The position numbers were made by a program, and so were the translations under genes. From contig NZ_JBDPZC010000012.1 of assembly GCF_039872765.1 (NCBI RefSeq), forward strand, positions 88,769 to 152,768: a stretch of DNA of 64,000 bases, in the 5' to 3' direction. The first letter of the stretch is position 1. Every line of letters starts with the position of its first letter. A model generated the notes under the pieces. The model was given only the letters and a program-made list of their open reading frames with translations. It searched no databases and was not told the origin of the DNA. Origin of the DNA: Roseateles_B flavus. Its GTDB lineage: Bacteria > Pseudomonadota > Gammaproteobacteria > Burkholderiales > Burkholderiaceae_C. This document shows, piece after piece, positions 40,743 through 50,637 of the stretch.

Positions 40743-41444
40743 TCAAGGCACCAGCCGGTAGCCCACCGCCGTCTCCGTCAGCAGGTGCCTGGGGCTGGCC
40801 GGCTCCGCCTCCAGCTTCTGCCGCAGATTGGCCATGTAGACCCGCAGGTAGTGGCTGCTGTCGGTATGGCTGGGGCCCCAGACGGCCTTGAGCAGCTGAC
40901 CATGCGTGAGCACCTTGCCCGCGTTGGCCACCAGGTGCGTCAGCAGGCGGTACTCGGTGGGGGTCAGGTGTACGGGCTGGCCGGCACGCAGCACGCGGCG
41001 GTGCACCAGGTCCACCTCCACCTCGCCGAAACGGAAGACGGTCAGCGCGGCCTCCTGGCCTCGCGTGGTGGTCGCCAGGCGGCGCTGGCAGACCCGCACC
41101 CGCGCCATCAGCTCGCCAATGCCGAAAGGCTTGCTCAGGTAGTCGTCGGCGCCCGCATCGAGCGCGGCGATCTTGTCGGCCTCGTTGCTGCGCGCCGAGA
41201 GCACGATGACGGTGACGTGGGACCAGCTGCGCAGGTCCCGCAGGTAATTCAGGCCGTCGCCATCGGGCAGGCCGAGGTCGAGGATGACAAGGTCCGGATG
41301 ACGCGTACCAGCGTCGATCAGGCCCTGGCGCAGGGTCTCGGCCTCGTGGACGACCCAGCCTTCGGTCTCCAGGGCCAGGCGGACAAAGCGGCGGATGCTG
41401 GGCTCGTCCTCGACGATCAGGGCAACGGGATGCGGTTCACTCAT
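40743..41444 (-). CDS. kdpE: Response regulator KdpE
   Basis: KdpE is the OmpR-family regulator that switches on kdpFABC in potassium limitation. The 233-residue protein has the receiver acidic pocket (IVEDEPS), the phosphorylated aspartate in LVILDLGLPDGDG near residue 56, the lysine in YLSKPFG, and a C-terminal winged helix (LTPTEYRLLTHLVANAGKVL). It overlaps kdpD by eight bases and ends the kdp transcript. Confidence 0.95.
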   Translation of the reverse strand: MSEPHPVALIVEDEPSIRRFVRLALETEGWVVHEAETLRQGLIDAGTRHPDLVILDLGLPDGDGLNYLRDLRSWSHVTVIVLSARSNEADKIAALDAGADDYLSKPFGIGELMARVRVCQRRLATTTRGQEAALTVFRFGEVEVDLVHRRVLRAGQPVHLTPTEYRLLTHLVANAGKVLTHGQLLKAVWGPSHTDSSHYLRVYMANLRQKLEAEPASPRHLLTETAVGYRLVP

Positions 41445-44157
41445 GGTGTTCAGACAGGTCGGTCTCCATGGCCTCCAGCGAAGGCGGGTTGCCGCGGGGC
41501 AGGGCTATTTTGAAGGCGGCGCCGCCCAGGGCGCTGCGCTCGGCCCAGATGCGCCCGCCGTGGGCGTCGACGATGGCGCGGCAGATGGCCAGGCCCAGGC
41601 CCACGCCGGGGGTGCTGGACTCCTTCTCGCCGCGGCTGAACTTGTTGAAGAGATGCTCCTCGCGGCCTGCAGGCAGGCCGGGGCCGTCGTCCTCCACGCT
41701 GATGACGACCTGGTCTGGCTCCGCCACGGCGCTCAGGGCGATCTGGCAGCCCGCGGGCGTGTACTTCACCGCGTTCTCCAACAGATTGCACAGCACGCGC
41801 TCCATCAGTGCGGCATCCAGGTGCAGCAGCGGCAGGTCCGGCGGCAGGCGCATCTGCAGGCGGTGCTGCGAGAGGCTGTCGCCCAGGATCTGCAGCGAGG
41901 TGCCGACGACCTCCTCCAGCGGCTGCCATTGCCGGTTCAGCTGCAGGCTGCCGCTCTCCAGGCGGGCCATGTCCAGGAGGTTGTTGACCATGGCGCCCAC
42001 GCGGCGCGACTGCTGCTGCAGGGTCAGGCTCAGCTCGCGCGCCTGGGCCGGCAGCCCCGGCAAGGTCTCCAGGGTCTGGGAGAGGCCGTAGAGCACGGCC
42101 AGGGGCGTGCGCAGGTCGTGCGAGAGCGCCGAGAGCAGGGAGTTGCGCAGGCGCTCGGACTCGATCTGCACCAGGGCCTGCTGGGCCACCTCCACGTAAT
42201 GCACGCGCTCTAGGGCTTGGCCGATGATGCGGCCGCAGGTGGCGAGCTGGTCGCTCAGCTCGGGCTGCAGCACGGTGCCCAGCGCGCGCGGCCGCAGCGC
42301 CATCACGCCACGCAGGCGCATGGGCGCCTCCAGCGGCAGGTAGTGCCAGGGGCTGCCAGGCAGCGTGTCGGTCGAGAGCCCGGCCGCCTGGCGGTGGTCC
42401 AGCGCCCAGCGGGCGGTGCCGGCGTCGGGACGGTCCGCTTCGCTCAAGACGGCCTCACGGGGCGAGGGCTGCAGTTGATCTTTGAGGTCCAGGGTGTAGA
42501 TCAAGACCTGACCCTGCACCTCGCGCGCCAGCGTGCGCTCGGCCACCTCCAGCACCTGCTCGGTCTGCAGCGCGCCGGCCAGGTCGCTGGTCAGCTCGAA
42601 AAGCAGGCGCGCGCGCCGCTCCCGCTCCGAGGCCACCAGGGCCTGGTAGCGCAGGCCGGCGGTGAGCTGGCCGGTCAGCAGGCCCACGGCCAGCATCACG
42701 GCGAAGGTCATCAGGTACTGCACGTCCGAGACCGCGAAGCTCAGCTTGGGCTCGACGAAGAAGAAGTCGAACAGGCCCACGCTCAGGAAGCTGGCCAGCA
42801 CGGCGGGCCCGCGGCCCTGCCTCCAGCCCACCCACAGCACGGCCAGCAGGAAGACCATCACGATGTTGGTCTGTGCAAAGGCCCACTGCAGAGGCCAGCA
42901 CAGCAGGGCCGCGCCGATGCAGGCGGCGGCGGTGAGACCGTAGCGGCGCAGGCGCTGCAGCCCGGGTTCGGCCTGCGCGGCCGTGGCTGCCGGCTGCTCG
43001 GCGCGTGCCGGTGTGCGGCGGGCGACCGTCAGCACGTCCAGATCCGGGCTCATGGCCTCCAGGGCGCGGGCCAGCGTCTGATGGCCCAGCCAGCGCCGCC
43101 AGGCCGGCAGGGCCTGTGCACGGCCCAGCACCAGCGTCGACAGATTGTGCAGGCGCGCATGGTCCTGCAGGGCCTGGGCGATGGACTGGGCACTGAGCAC
43201 GGAGGTCTCGGCCCCCAGCTCATGGGCCAGGCGCACGGTGCGCAAGATGCGCTCACGCTGCGCGTCCGGCAGGCGGCTGAGCAGCGGCGTCTCCACGTAG
43301 ACCGCATGCCAGCTGACATTGAGCTGCTGCGCCAGACGGGCCGTCTCGCGCACCACGCCGTCGTCCGAGGGGTCCGGGCCGATGGCGCACAGCAGTGCCG
43401 CCTCGGTCTTCCAGACCTCGCTCACCCGCTGGTTGCTGCGCCAGGCCTGGACGTCGTCCTCCACCCGGTCCGCCGTGCGCCGCAAGGCCAGCTCGCGTAG
43501 GGCCATCAGGTTGCCCTTGCGGAAGAAGTGCTGGGCTGCGCGCTCGGCCTGAGCGCCCATGTAAACCTTGCCAGCCGCGAGGCGGGAGAGCAGCTCGTCG
43601 GCCGGCGTGTCCACCATCACGACCTCGTGGGCCGCGTCGAAGAAGGTGTCCGGCAGCGTCTCCTGCACGCGCACGCCGGTGATGCCGCCGACGATGTCGT
43701 TCAGGCTCTCGAGGTGTTGGACGTTGAGGGTCGAGTAGACGCTGATGCCGTTGGCCAGCAGCTCCTCCACGTCCTGCCAGCGCTTGGGGTGGCGCGAGCC
43801 TGGCACATTGGAGTGGGCCAGCTCGTCCACCAGGACCAGGGCGGGCTTGCGCGCGAGGGCCGCGTCCAGGTCGAACTCCGGCAGCGTCTTGCCGCGGTAC
43901 TCGACGGCCCTCAGCGGCAGCTGCGGCAGGCCCTCCAGCAGCGCTTGCGTCTCGGCCCGGCCATGCGTGACGACGATGCCCGCGAGCACGTCCACCCCGT
44001 CCGCCTGCAGCTTGCGCGCGGCGGCCAACATGGCGTAGGTCTTGCCCACGCCAGCCGAGGAACCGAAGTAGACACGCAGCCGGCCGCGCCGGGCCTCGCG
44101 GTCCTGCTGGTCGATTTGCGCGAGCAGGGCGTCGGGGTCGGGGCGTTGTTCCGTCAT
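41437..44157 (-). CDS. kdpD: Potassium sensor histidine kinase KdpD
   Basis: KdpD senses low potassium and osmotic stress and phosphorylates KdpE. The 906-residue protein has the N-terminal KdpD domain with Walker motif VYFGSSAGVGKTYAML near residue 30, a USP-like domain, four close membrane segments around residues 410-510, a GAF-like part, the H-box SALSHDLRTPLAVLYG and the kinase G boxes (VEDDGPGLP, GVGLGLAICRAIV). ATG 44157 overlaps the corA stop by one base (TGATG). It is complete and of normal length, but separated from kdpC by two unrelated genes. Confidence 0.95.
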   Translation of the reverse strand: MTEQRPDPDALLAQIDQQDREARRGRLRVYFGSSAGVGKTYAMLAAARKLQADGVDVLAGIVVTHGRAETQALLEGLPQLPLRAVEYRGKTLPEFDLDAALARKPALVLVDELAHSNVPGSRHPKRWQDVEELLANGISVYSTLNVQHLESLNDIVGGITGVRVQETLPDTFFDAAHEVVMVDTPADELLSRLAAGKVYMGAQAERAAQHFFRKGNLMALRELALRRTADRVEDDVQAWRSNQRVSEVWKTEAALLCAIGPDPSDDGVVRETARLAQQLNVSWHAVYVETPLLSRLPDAQRERILRTVRLAHELGAETSVLSAQSIAQALQDHARLHNLSTLVLGRAQALPAWRRWLGHQTLARALEAMSPDLDVLTVARRTPARAEQPAATAAQAEPGLQRLRRYGLTAAACIGAALLCWPLQWAFAQTNIVMVFLLAVLWVGWRQGRGPAVLASFLSVGLFDFFFVEPKLSFAVSDVQYLMTFAVMLAVGLLTGQLTAGLRYQALVASERERRARLLFELTSDLAGALQTEQVLEVAERTLAREVQGQVLIYTLDLKDQLQPSPREAVLSEADRPDAGTARWALDHRQAAGLSTDTLPGSPWHYLPLEAPMRLRGVMALRPRALGTVLQPELSDQLATCGRIIGQALERVHYVEVAQQALVQIESERLRNSLLSALSHDLRTPLAVLYGLSQTLETLPGLPAQARELSLTLQQQSRRVGAMVNNLLDMARLESGSLQLNRQWQPLEEVVGTSLQILGDSLSQHRLQMRLPPDLPLLHLDAALMERVLCNLLENAVKYTPAGCQIALSAVAEPDQVVISVEDDGPGLPAGREEHLFNKFSRGEKESSTPGVGLGLAICRAIVDAHGGRIWAERSALGGAAFKIALPRGNPPSLEAMETDLSEHHE

Positions 44158-45131
44158 CACAGCCACCCCGCGCGCCGGAAGCGCCACCACAGCAGGCCGC
44201 AGACGCTGACGATCAGGCCCAGCGCCGCCGGGTAGCCCCAGGCCCACTTGAGCTCGGGCATCTGCTCGAAGTTCATGCCCCAGATGCCCGCGAAGGCCGT
44301 GGCCACGGCAAAGATGCCGGCCCAGGCCGCCAGGCGCTTGGTGACGGCGCTGTCGTCGATGGCGACCATGGAGAGGTTGGCCTGGATGGCCGTGGCCAGG
44401 GTGTCGCGCACGGACTCGATGGCGGCGTGGATGCGCGCCAGGTGGTCCGCCACGTCGCGGAAGTATTCGGTCGTGCGGCTGCACAGCAGGGGCACGCGAC
44501 CGCCGTGCAACTTGGACAGCATCTCCAGCATGGGCGCCACCGCGCGGCGCAGGCGCATGAGCCGACGCTTGAGCTCGTAGAGGCGCTTGATGTTGTCCAG
44601 CTGCGCGCCGGGCGTGAAGATGCTCTGTTCGATCTCCTCGAGCTCGGACTCCAGCAGGTCCACGATGGGGAAGTAGCGGTCCACCACCGCATCCATGAGG
44701 GCGTAGAGCACGAAGCTCGGGCCCTGCATCAGCAGGTGGGGCTCGCGCTCGCAGCGCTCGCGCACGCCCAGGAAATGGACGCGGCTGCCGCTGCGCACCG
44801 AGATCACGAAGTTCGGCCCGCAGAACACCGCCACCTCGCCGATGCTGAGGTCCGCGTCCACCCAGTCCACCAGGTGCATCACGGCGAAGACCAGCTCGCC
44901 GTACTCTTCGACCTTGGGCCGCTGATGGCCGTGCGTGGCGTCCTCGACGGCCAGCTCGTGCAGATGGAACAGGCGCTGGAAGGGCTGCAGTTCCTCGGCG
45001 CTGGCGTCGCGCAGGGCGATCCAGACAAAGGTGTCGGGATCCGCCAAGTGGCGCCCCAAGGTGGCCTCGTCGTAGGGCGAGAAGTCCTCGACCTTGATGC
45101 CGGAGCGGTAGGCGGCGCAGTTGATCAGCAT
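44157..45131 (-). CDS. corA: CorA-family divalent metal channel inside the kdp operon
   Basis: A 324-residue magnesium/cobalt channel protein. The signature GMN (IWGMNFEQMPELKWAWG) follows the first of two C-terminal membrane segments; the remaining 260 residues form the cytosolic funnel. A YGMNF sequence is canonical; here the residue before GMN is tryptophan. The reading frame abuts kdpD, so translation may be coupled. Its place between kdpC and kdpD links divalent-cation balance to the potassium response; this is inference from position. Confidence 0.9.
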   Translation of the reverse strand: MLINCAAYRSGIKVEDFSPYDEATLGRHLADPDTFVWIALRDASAEELQPFQRLFHLHELAVEDATHGHQRPKVEEYGELVFAVMHLVDWVDADLSIGEVAVFCGPNFVISVRSGSRVHFLGVRERCEREPHLLMQGPSFVLYALMDAVVDRYFPIVDLLESELEEIEQSIFTPGAQLDNIKRLYELKRRLMRLRRAVAPMLEMLSKLHGGRVPLLCSRTTEYFRDVADHLARIHAAIESVRDTLATAIQANLSMVAIDDSAVTKRLAAWAGIFAVATAFAGIWGMNFEQMPELKWAWGYPAALGLIVSVCGLLWWRFRRAGWL

Positions 45132-45194
45132 GCCGGCATTGTCAGCCTGGGAAGGCCGGTGTTTCCATCTTCACGTTCATGCGCTGCCCCGGCC

Positions 45195-46019
45195 TCAGAA
45201 GGTCTTGCCGACGCTGAGCACCAGCCCCGCCTTGCCCACGCGCTTGGCGTCCTGGCCGGCGGCGTTGCCCACCTGGTAGAGCGCCCGTTTCGCGTCGGTG
45301 GCGATGACGGCTGCCGTCCAGTTCAGCCCGATCATCTCCTGGGCCAAGGAGAGCTTGAGGTCGGTGTAGGACAGGTCGCCGTAATGGCGCACCTCGGTGC
45401 GGCCCACATGGGCGCCGAGGGTCAGGCCTTGCCCCAGGTCCACGGTGTAGTTCAGGTCCAGGTACAGGGTGCCCTTGGACGAGCCGTTCGCATCGAGCGC
45501 GCTGAAGTAGGCGTAGCCGGCGGTGTCGCCGTTGAGGCCGAAGTAGTCGGTGAGGGCATAGGAGAGCTTGCCGCTGAAGGCGCCCAGGCTCAGGCCGGCG
45601 TAGAGCTCCAGGTTGTCGTAGCGCTTGCTGCTGGCGACGCCGGGGGCGCTGTTGAGGCGCGCACCCGGGTAGACGTAGGCCAGGGCGCCCAGGTCCAGCG
45701 TGGCCTCGCCCATCACGGGCAGCTTCACGCCGCCGTAGAGGTCCAGCTCCAGGCCGGCGCCGTTGTTGTAGCTGTTGCCCGAGACGTTGGAGGCCCAGCT
45801 GCCGGCGTACCAACCGCTGCGATGCGCGTAGTCAAAACCGCCCTGCACGGCCGGCAGGGCCCAGGTCTGGCTGATGCCGCGGAAGCGGTAGTCGCTGACC
45901 AGGCTCAGGTTGCCGTTGAGGGTGTGCTCGGGCGCAGGTGCGGGATCGCTGCCCTGCGCCTGGCTGGCCAGGGAGGACGAGAGCAGGAGGGCGAAGGTCA
46001 GGAAGGAAAGCTTGTTCAT
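45195..46019 (-). CDS. TorF-family putative outer-membrane porin
   Basis: The 274-residue protein has a signal peptide (KLSFLTFALLLSSSLASQAQG) and a beta-barrel pattern throughout, ending in phenylalanine (VGKTF) as outer-membrane proteins do. The motif LVSDYRFRGISQTWALPAVQ and GGFDYAHRSGWYAGSW is the hallmark of the TorF/Gcw_chp family of putative porins. It lies 104 bases after kdpC and 63 before corA. An outer-membrane pore within a potassium-uptake operon could ease cation entry. Confidence 0.85.
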   Translation of the reverse strand: MNKLSFLTFALLLSSSLASQAQGSDPAPAPEHTLNGNLSLVSDYRFRGISQTWALPAVQGGFDYAHRSGWYAGSWASNVSGNSYNNGAGLELDLYGGVKLPVMGEATLDLGALAYVYPGARLNSAPGVASSKRYDNLELYAGLSLGAFSGKLSYALTDYFGLNGDTAGYAYFSALDANGSSKGTLYLDLNYTVDLGQGLTLGAHVGRTEVRHYGDLSYTDLKLSLAQEMIGLNWTAAVIATDAKRALYQVGNAAGQDAKRVGKAGLVLSVGKTF

Positions 46020-46123
46020 GAAAGGTCGACAGTCAACGCGGCGGCCAGCGACGCAAGGCTGCTGGCACCGCAAGGGGTTCAAAAGAAGGGAGCTCGGTAC
46101 CGGACGCGGGTCCGGGGGCTGAG

Positions 46124-46702
46124 TCAGCCTTGCCTGGCACGGTCCAGGGCGAGGTTGAGCTTCAGCACGTTCACCCGCGGTTCACCCAGGACTCGCAGGT
46201 CCGTGGGCTCGGTGTAGGCCTCGATCAGGCGCTGAACCTCCTTGACCGACAGCCCGCGCTCGCGGGCCACACGCGGCGCCTGGTAGCGCGCAGCAGCCAG
46301 GCTGATGTGCGGATCCAGGCCGCTGGCGGAGGCGGTGACCAGGTCCACCGGCACCGGCGCAGTGTTGCCCGGGTCCGCTGCCCGCAGCGCCTCGACGCGC
46401 GCTTGGACGGCCGCTTCCAGCGCCGGGTTCAGCGGCCCCTGGTTGGAGCCGGCCGAGTTGGTCGCGTTGTGGCTCATCGGGCCCGTGGCCGAGGGGCGAC
46501 CCCAGAAGTACTTGGGGCTCGTGAAGGACTGGCCGATCAGCTCGGAGCCGACCACCTGCCCCTTCTCCTCGATGAGCGAGCCGTTGGCCTCCTTGGGCAT
46601 GGTCATCTGGGCGATGCCCGTCACGGCCAGGGGGTAGAGCAGCCCGGTCACGGCGGAGAGCAGCAGCAGGCTCACCAGGGCGGGACGCAGATGTTGTTTC
46701 AT
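46124..46702 (-). CDS. kdpC: Potassium-transporting ATPase subunit KdpC
   Basis: KdpC stabilises the KdpFABC complex and aids potassium binding. The 192 residues have one N-terminal membrane helix (LVSLLLLSAVTGLLYPLAV) and a periplasmic domain with the family segments SPKYFWGRPSAT and LVTASASGLDPHIS. Normal length. It follows kdpB after 11 bases. A GC-rich small stem (46100-46115) without a T run lies in the gap to the porin gene. Confidence 0.96.
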   Translation of the reverse strand: MKQHLRPALVSLLLLSAVTGLLYPLAVTGIAQMTMPKEANGSLIEEKGQVVGSELIGQSFTSPKYFWGRPSATGPMSHNATNSAGSNQGPLNPALEAAVQARVEALRAADPGNTAPVPVDLVTASASGLDPHISLAAARYQAPRVARERGLSVKEVQRLIEAYTEPTDLRVLGEPRVNVLKLNLALDRARQG

Positions 46703-46713
46703 GATGGATCTCC

Positions 46714-48831
46714 TCAGACCAGGTGCAGGCCGACCAGGATCAGGTCGATGGCCTTGATGCCGATGAAGGGCACGACGAGGCCGCCCAGGCCGTAGATCGC
46801 CAGGTTGCAGCGCAGCAGGGCCGCGGCACCGATGGCGCGGTAGCTGACGCCCTTCAGGGCCAGGGGGATGAGGGCGATGATGATCAGCGCATTGAAGATC
46901 ACCGCCGACAGGATGGCCGAGGCCGGGCTGTGCAGCTGCATCACGTTGAGCGCCTGCAGCTGGGGGTACACGCCCACGAACATGGCCGGGATGATGGCGA
47001 AGTACTTGGCGACGTCGTTGGCAATGGAGAAGGTCGTCAGCGAGCCGCGCGTCATCAGCAGCTGCTTGCCCGTCTCCACGATCTCCAGCAGCTTGGTGGG
47101 GTTGGAGTCCAGGTCCACCATATTGCCGGCCTCCTTGGCCGCCTGCGTGCCGCTGTTCATGGCCACGGCCACGTCGGCCTGCGCGAGGGCGGGGGCGTCG
47201 TTGGTGCCGTCGCCGGTCATGGCGACGAGGCGGCCTTCGCTCTGGTAGTCGCGGATCATCTTCAGCTTGGCCTCGGGCGTGGCCTCGGCCAGGAAGTCGT
47301 CCACGCCGGCCTCGGCGGCGATGGCGGCGGCGGTGAGCTTGTTGTCGCCGGTGATCATCACGGTCTTGATGCCCATGCGGCGCAGCTCGGCGAAGCGCTC
47401 CTTGATGCCGCCCTTGACGATGTCCTTGAGCTCGACGACGCCCAGCACGCGCGAACCGTCGCTGACCACCAGCGGCGTGCTGCCGAGGCGAGCCACATCA
47501 TCGACAGCCTGTTGGACTTCCGCCGGATAGCGCGCGCCCAAGGCCTCGACATGACGGCGGATGGCGTCGGCCGCGCCCTTGCGGATGCTGCGCAGCGGCG
47601 TGCTGGCGGTCTGCAGGTCGATGCCGCTCATGCGGGTCTGGGCCGTGAAGGGCACGAACTGGGCGCCGAGGCTGGCGAGCTCGCGCTCGCGCAGGCCGTA
47701 GCGCTGCTTGGCCAGCACGACGATGCTGCGTCCTTCCGGCGTCTCGTCGGCCAGCGAGGCCAGCTGCGCGGCGTCAGCCAGCTGCATCTCGCTCATGCCG
47801 GGTGCCGGCAGGAAGCGGCTGGCCTGGCGGTTGCCCAGGGTGATGGTGCCGGTCTTGTCCAGCATCAACACGTCCACATCGCCCGCGGCCTCGACGGCGC
47901 GGCCCGAGGTGGCGATGACGTTGGCCTGCATCATGCGGCTCATGCCCGCCACGCCGATGGCCGAGAGCAGCGCGCCGATCGTCGTCGGGATCAGGCAGAC
48001 CAGCAGCGCCACCAAAGCCGTGATGGACACCACCGTGCCGCTGCCCGCGGCCTCCACGCTGAAGAGGGAGAAGGGCAGCAGGGTCACGGTCACGACCAGG
48101 AAGACCAGGGTCAGCGCCACCAGCAGGATGGTCAGCGCGATCTCGTTGGGCGTCTTCTGGCGCTTGGCGCCTTCCACCATCGCGATCATGCGGTCCAGGA
48201 AGGACTCGCCCGGGTTGACGGCGATGCGCAGCACCAGCCAGTCCGAGAGCACGCGGGTGCCGCCCGTGACCGAGGCGAAGTCGCCGCCGGACTCGCGGAT
48301 CACCGGGGCCGATTCACCCGTGATGGCGCTCTCGTCCACCGAAGCCACGCCCTCGATCACCTCGCCGTCCAGCGGGATGAGGTCGCCCGCCTCCACCAGC
48401 ACCACATGGCCCTTGCGCAGCTCATCGGACTGGACCGGGTGCCAGCGCGCACCATGCCGCGGCTCCTCCAGCTTCTTGGCCCAGGCCTTGGTCTTGAGCC
48501 CGCGCAGCGAGGCCGCCTGGGCCTTGGAGCGGCCCTCCGCCATGGCTTCGGCGAAGTTGGCGAAGAGCACGGTGAACCACAGCCACAGCGCGATGGCCAG
48601 CATGAAGCCCGAACCTTCGCTGCCGGCCACCGCCGGCTCGCCCAGGCTGGCCAGCCACAGTCCGGTGGTCAGCAGGCTCCCCGCGTAGACCACGAACATC
48701 ACCGGGTTGCGCCACTGGATGCGCGGGTCCAGCTTGGCAATGGACTGGCCCAGGGCCTGCTTCATCAGGGCCGGGTCCAGCAGGGAAGTGCTGCTCGTTG
48801 CCGAGCTTGTTGCAGTTGTCGAATTGCTCAT
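46714..48831 (-). CDS. kdpB: Potassium-transporting P-type ATPase KdpB
   Basis: The catalytic subunit of the Kdp pump, 705 residues. The phosphorylation site DKTGTITLGNRQA lies near residue 315, the actuator loop reads SAITGESAPV, and MTGDGTNDAPALAQADV is the hinge motif. Seven membrane segments fit the family. It starts nine bases after kdpA. All catalytic motifs are intact. Confidence 0.97.
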   Translation of the reverse strand: MSNSTTATSSATSSTSLLDPALMKQALGQSIAKLDPRIQWRNPVMFVVYAGSLLTTGLWLASLGEPAVAGSEGSGFMLAIALWLWFTVLFANFAEAMAEGRSKAQAASLRGLKTKAWAKKLEEPRHGARWHPVQSDELRKGHVVLVEAGDLIPLDGEVIEGVASVDESAITGESAPVIRESGGDFASVTGGTRVLSDWLVLRIAVNPGESFLDRMIAMVEGAKRQKTPNEIALTILLVALTLVFLVVTVTLLPFSLFSVEAAGSGTVVSITALVALLVCLIPTTIGALLSAIGVAGMSRMMQANVIATSGRAVEAAGDVDVLMLDKTGTITLGNRQASRFLPAPGMSEMQLADAAQLASLADETPEGRSIVVLAKQRYGLRERELASLGAQFVPFTAQTRMSGIDLQTASTPLRSIRKGAADAIRRHVEALGARYPAEVQQAVDDVARLGSTPLVVSDGSRVLGVVELKDIVKGGIKERFAELRRMGIKTVMITGDNKLTAAAIAAEAGVDDFLAEATPEAKLKMIRDYQSEGRLVAMTGDGTNDAPALAQADVAVAMNSGTQAAKEAGNMVDLDSNPTKLLEIVETGKQLLMTRGSLTTFSIANDVAKYFAIIPAMFVGVYPQLQALNVMQLHSPASAILSAVIFNALIIIALIPLALKGVSYRAIGAAALLRCNLAIYGLGGLVVPFIGIKAIDLILVGLHLV

Positions 48832-48840
48832 GATGATTCC

Positions 48841-50637
48841 TCAGGCGGTCCAGAGCATCAGCTGCTCGACGATGGGGCCCAAGGCCAGGGAAGGCACGTA
48901 GTTGAGAAGGCCGACCAGCAGCACGACGCCGATCAGCAGGGCCACGAAGAGCGGGCCGTGCGTGGGCAGGGTGCCGTTGCCGGTGGGGATGCGCTTCTTG
49001 GCGGCCAGACTGCCTGCCAGGGCCAGCACCGGCACGATGACGCCGAAGCGGCCCAGCCACATCACGATGCCCAGCAGGGTGTTGTAGAAGGGCGTGTTGG
49101 CCGAGAGGCCGGCGAAGGCGGAGCCGTTGTTGTTGCCGGCCGAGGTCAGTGCATAGAGCACCTCGGAGAAGCCGTGGGCGCCCGGGTTGGCGATGCCGGC
49201 CTTGCCGTCCGCCGCGAGCACCGCCAGGGCCGTGCCCATGAGCACGACCAGGGGCGTGACGAGGATGGCGACGGACACCATCTTCATCTCATGGCTCTCG
49301 ATCTTCTTGCCCAGGTACTCGGGCGTGCGGCCGATCATCAGCCCGGCGATGAAGACCGCGAGGAGGGCGAAGACCAGCATGCCGTAAAGGCCCGTGCCCA
49401 CGCCGCCGAAGACCACCTCGCCCAGCTGCATCATCACCAGGGGCACCATGCCGCCGATGGGCGTCAGCGAGTCATGCATGGTGTTCACGGCGCCGCAGGA
49501 GGCGGCCGTCGTGACCACGGCGAAGAGGCTGCTGGCATTGATGCCGAAGCGCGTCTCCTTGCCTTCCATGTTCCCGCCCGACTGCTCGGCCGTGAGGCGC
49601 TGGTCCACCTGCAGTGCCTGCAGGCGGGGATTGCCGGCCTGCTCAGCGGCGGATTCGACGACAACGCCGGCAATGAACAACACGCTCATTGCCGCCAGGA
49701 GGGCCAGGCCCTGGCGCCAGTCCCCGACCAGCTGGCCGAAGCTGAAGCACAGCGCGGCCGGGATCAGGAAGATGGCCAGCATCTGGGCGAAGTTGCTCAG
49801 CGGCGTGGGGTTCTCAAAAGGGTGGGCCGAGTTGGCGTTGAAGAAGCCGCCGCCGTTGGTGCCCAGCATCTTGATGGCCAGCTGGGAGGCCACCGGCCCC
49901 ATGGCCAGCTGCTGGGTCGAGGACTCGGCCGCTTCGGTCAGCGGCTCGCCCTTCTCGTTTTTCAGGGGCTGGCCTTCGGCGCCGAGGCGCGGGGCGTCGT
50001 AGTGGTTCACCTCCAGCGTGTGGGCGTCCTGGTAGGCGTCCAGGTTCTGGATCACGCCCTGGCTCACGAAGAAGAGCGCGAACACGAAGGACAGCGGCAG
50101 CAGCAGCCACAGCGTGATGCGGGTCAGGTCTTGCCAGACATTGCCCACATCGCCGCTGAGCTTGCGCGAGAAGCCGCGGATCAGCGCGAAGACCACCGCG
50201 ATGCCGCTGGCCGCCGACAGGAAGTTCTGCACCGTCAGCGCCAGCATCTGGGTCAGGTAGCTCATGGTGGACTCGCCGCCATAGCCCTGCCAGTTGGTGT
50301 TGGTGACGAAGCTGATGGCGGTGTTGAAGGCTGAGTCCGGGCTGATGGCGCCCATGCCTTGCGGGTTCAGCGGCAGCAGGTGCTGCAGGCGCTGCAGGCC
50401 GTAGACCGCCAGCACGCCCAGCAAGCTGAAGACCAGCAGGCCGATGGCGTAGTGCCGCCAGTGCATGCCTTCATCGGGCTTCACGCCGGCCAGGCGCAGC
50501 AGGCCGCCTTCGACCCGCAGCATCCATCGCGGCAGCCGCCCCTCGGCCAGGGCCGAGAGCCAGCGCGACAGCGGCCAGGCCGCCGCCAGGAGGATGCCCA
50601 TGTACAGGGCGAGCTGGATCCATGCAGAGGTGCTCAT
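48841..50637 (-). CDS. kdpA: Potassium-transporting ATPase channel subunit KdpA
   Basis: KdpA is the potassium-selective, SKT-channel-like subunit. The 598-residue protein has about ten membrane segments and pore-loop sequences with the filter glycines (FVTNTNWQGYGGE, GTNGGGFFNANSAHPFENP, TSAGNNNGSAFAGLSAN). The ATG directly follows the kdpF stop (TGA then ATG). A copy of the dispersed motif GGGTCAGGTCTTGC lies inside it (50121-50134, encoding QDLT). Confidence 0.97.
   Translation of the reverse strand: MSTSAWIQLALYMGILLAAAWPLSRWLSALAEGRLPRWMLRVEGGLLRLAGVKPDEGMHWRHYAIGLLVFSLLGVLAVYGLQRLQHLLPLNPQGMGAISPDSAFNTAISFVTNTNWQGYGGESTMSYLTQMLALTVQNFLSAASGIAVVFALIRGFSRKLSGDVGNVWQDLTRITLWLLLPLSFVFALFFVSQGVIQNLDAYQDAHTLEVNHYDAPRLGAEGQPLKNEKGEPLTEAAESSTQQLAMGPVASQLAIKMLGTNGGGFFNANSAHPFENPTPLSNFAQMLAIFLIPAALCFSFGQLVGDWRQGLALLAAMSVLFIAGVVVESAAEQAGNPRLQALQVDQRLTAEQSGGNMEGKETRFGINASSLFAVVTTAASCGAVNTMHDSLTPIGGMVPLVMMQLGEVVFGGVGTGLYGMLVFALLAVFIAGLMIGRTPEYLGKKIESHEMKMVSVAILVTPLVVLMGTALAVLAADGKAGIANPGAHGFSEVLYALTSAGNNNGSAFAGLSANTPFYNTLLGIVMWLGRFGVIVPVLALAGSLAAKKRIPTGNGTLPTHGPLFVALLIGVVLLVGLLNYVPSLALGPIVEQLMLWTA

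Noticed and set aside
46100..46115. Stem CCGGAC/GTCCGG as kdpC terminator
   Set aside because: It is only six base pairs and has no T run on either strand.
46723..50334. 1203-codon open frame on the plus strand across kdpC-kdpA
   Set aside because: It is antisense to kdpA, kdpB and kdpC, which have full motifs. The translation is His/Gln/Asp/Gly-rich low-complexity sequence typical of the reverse of GC-rich genes.
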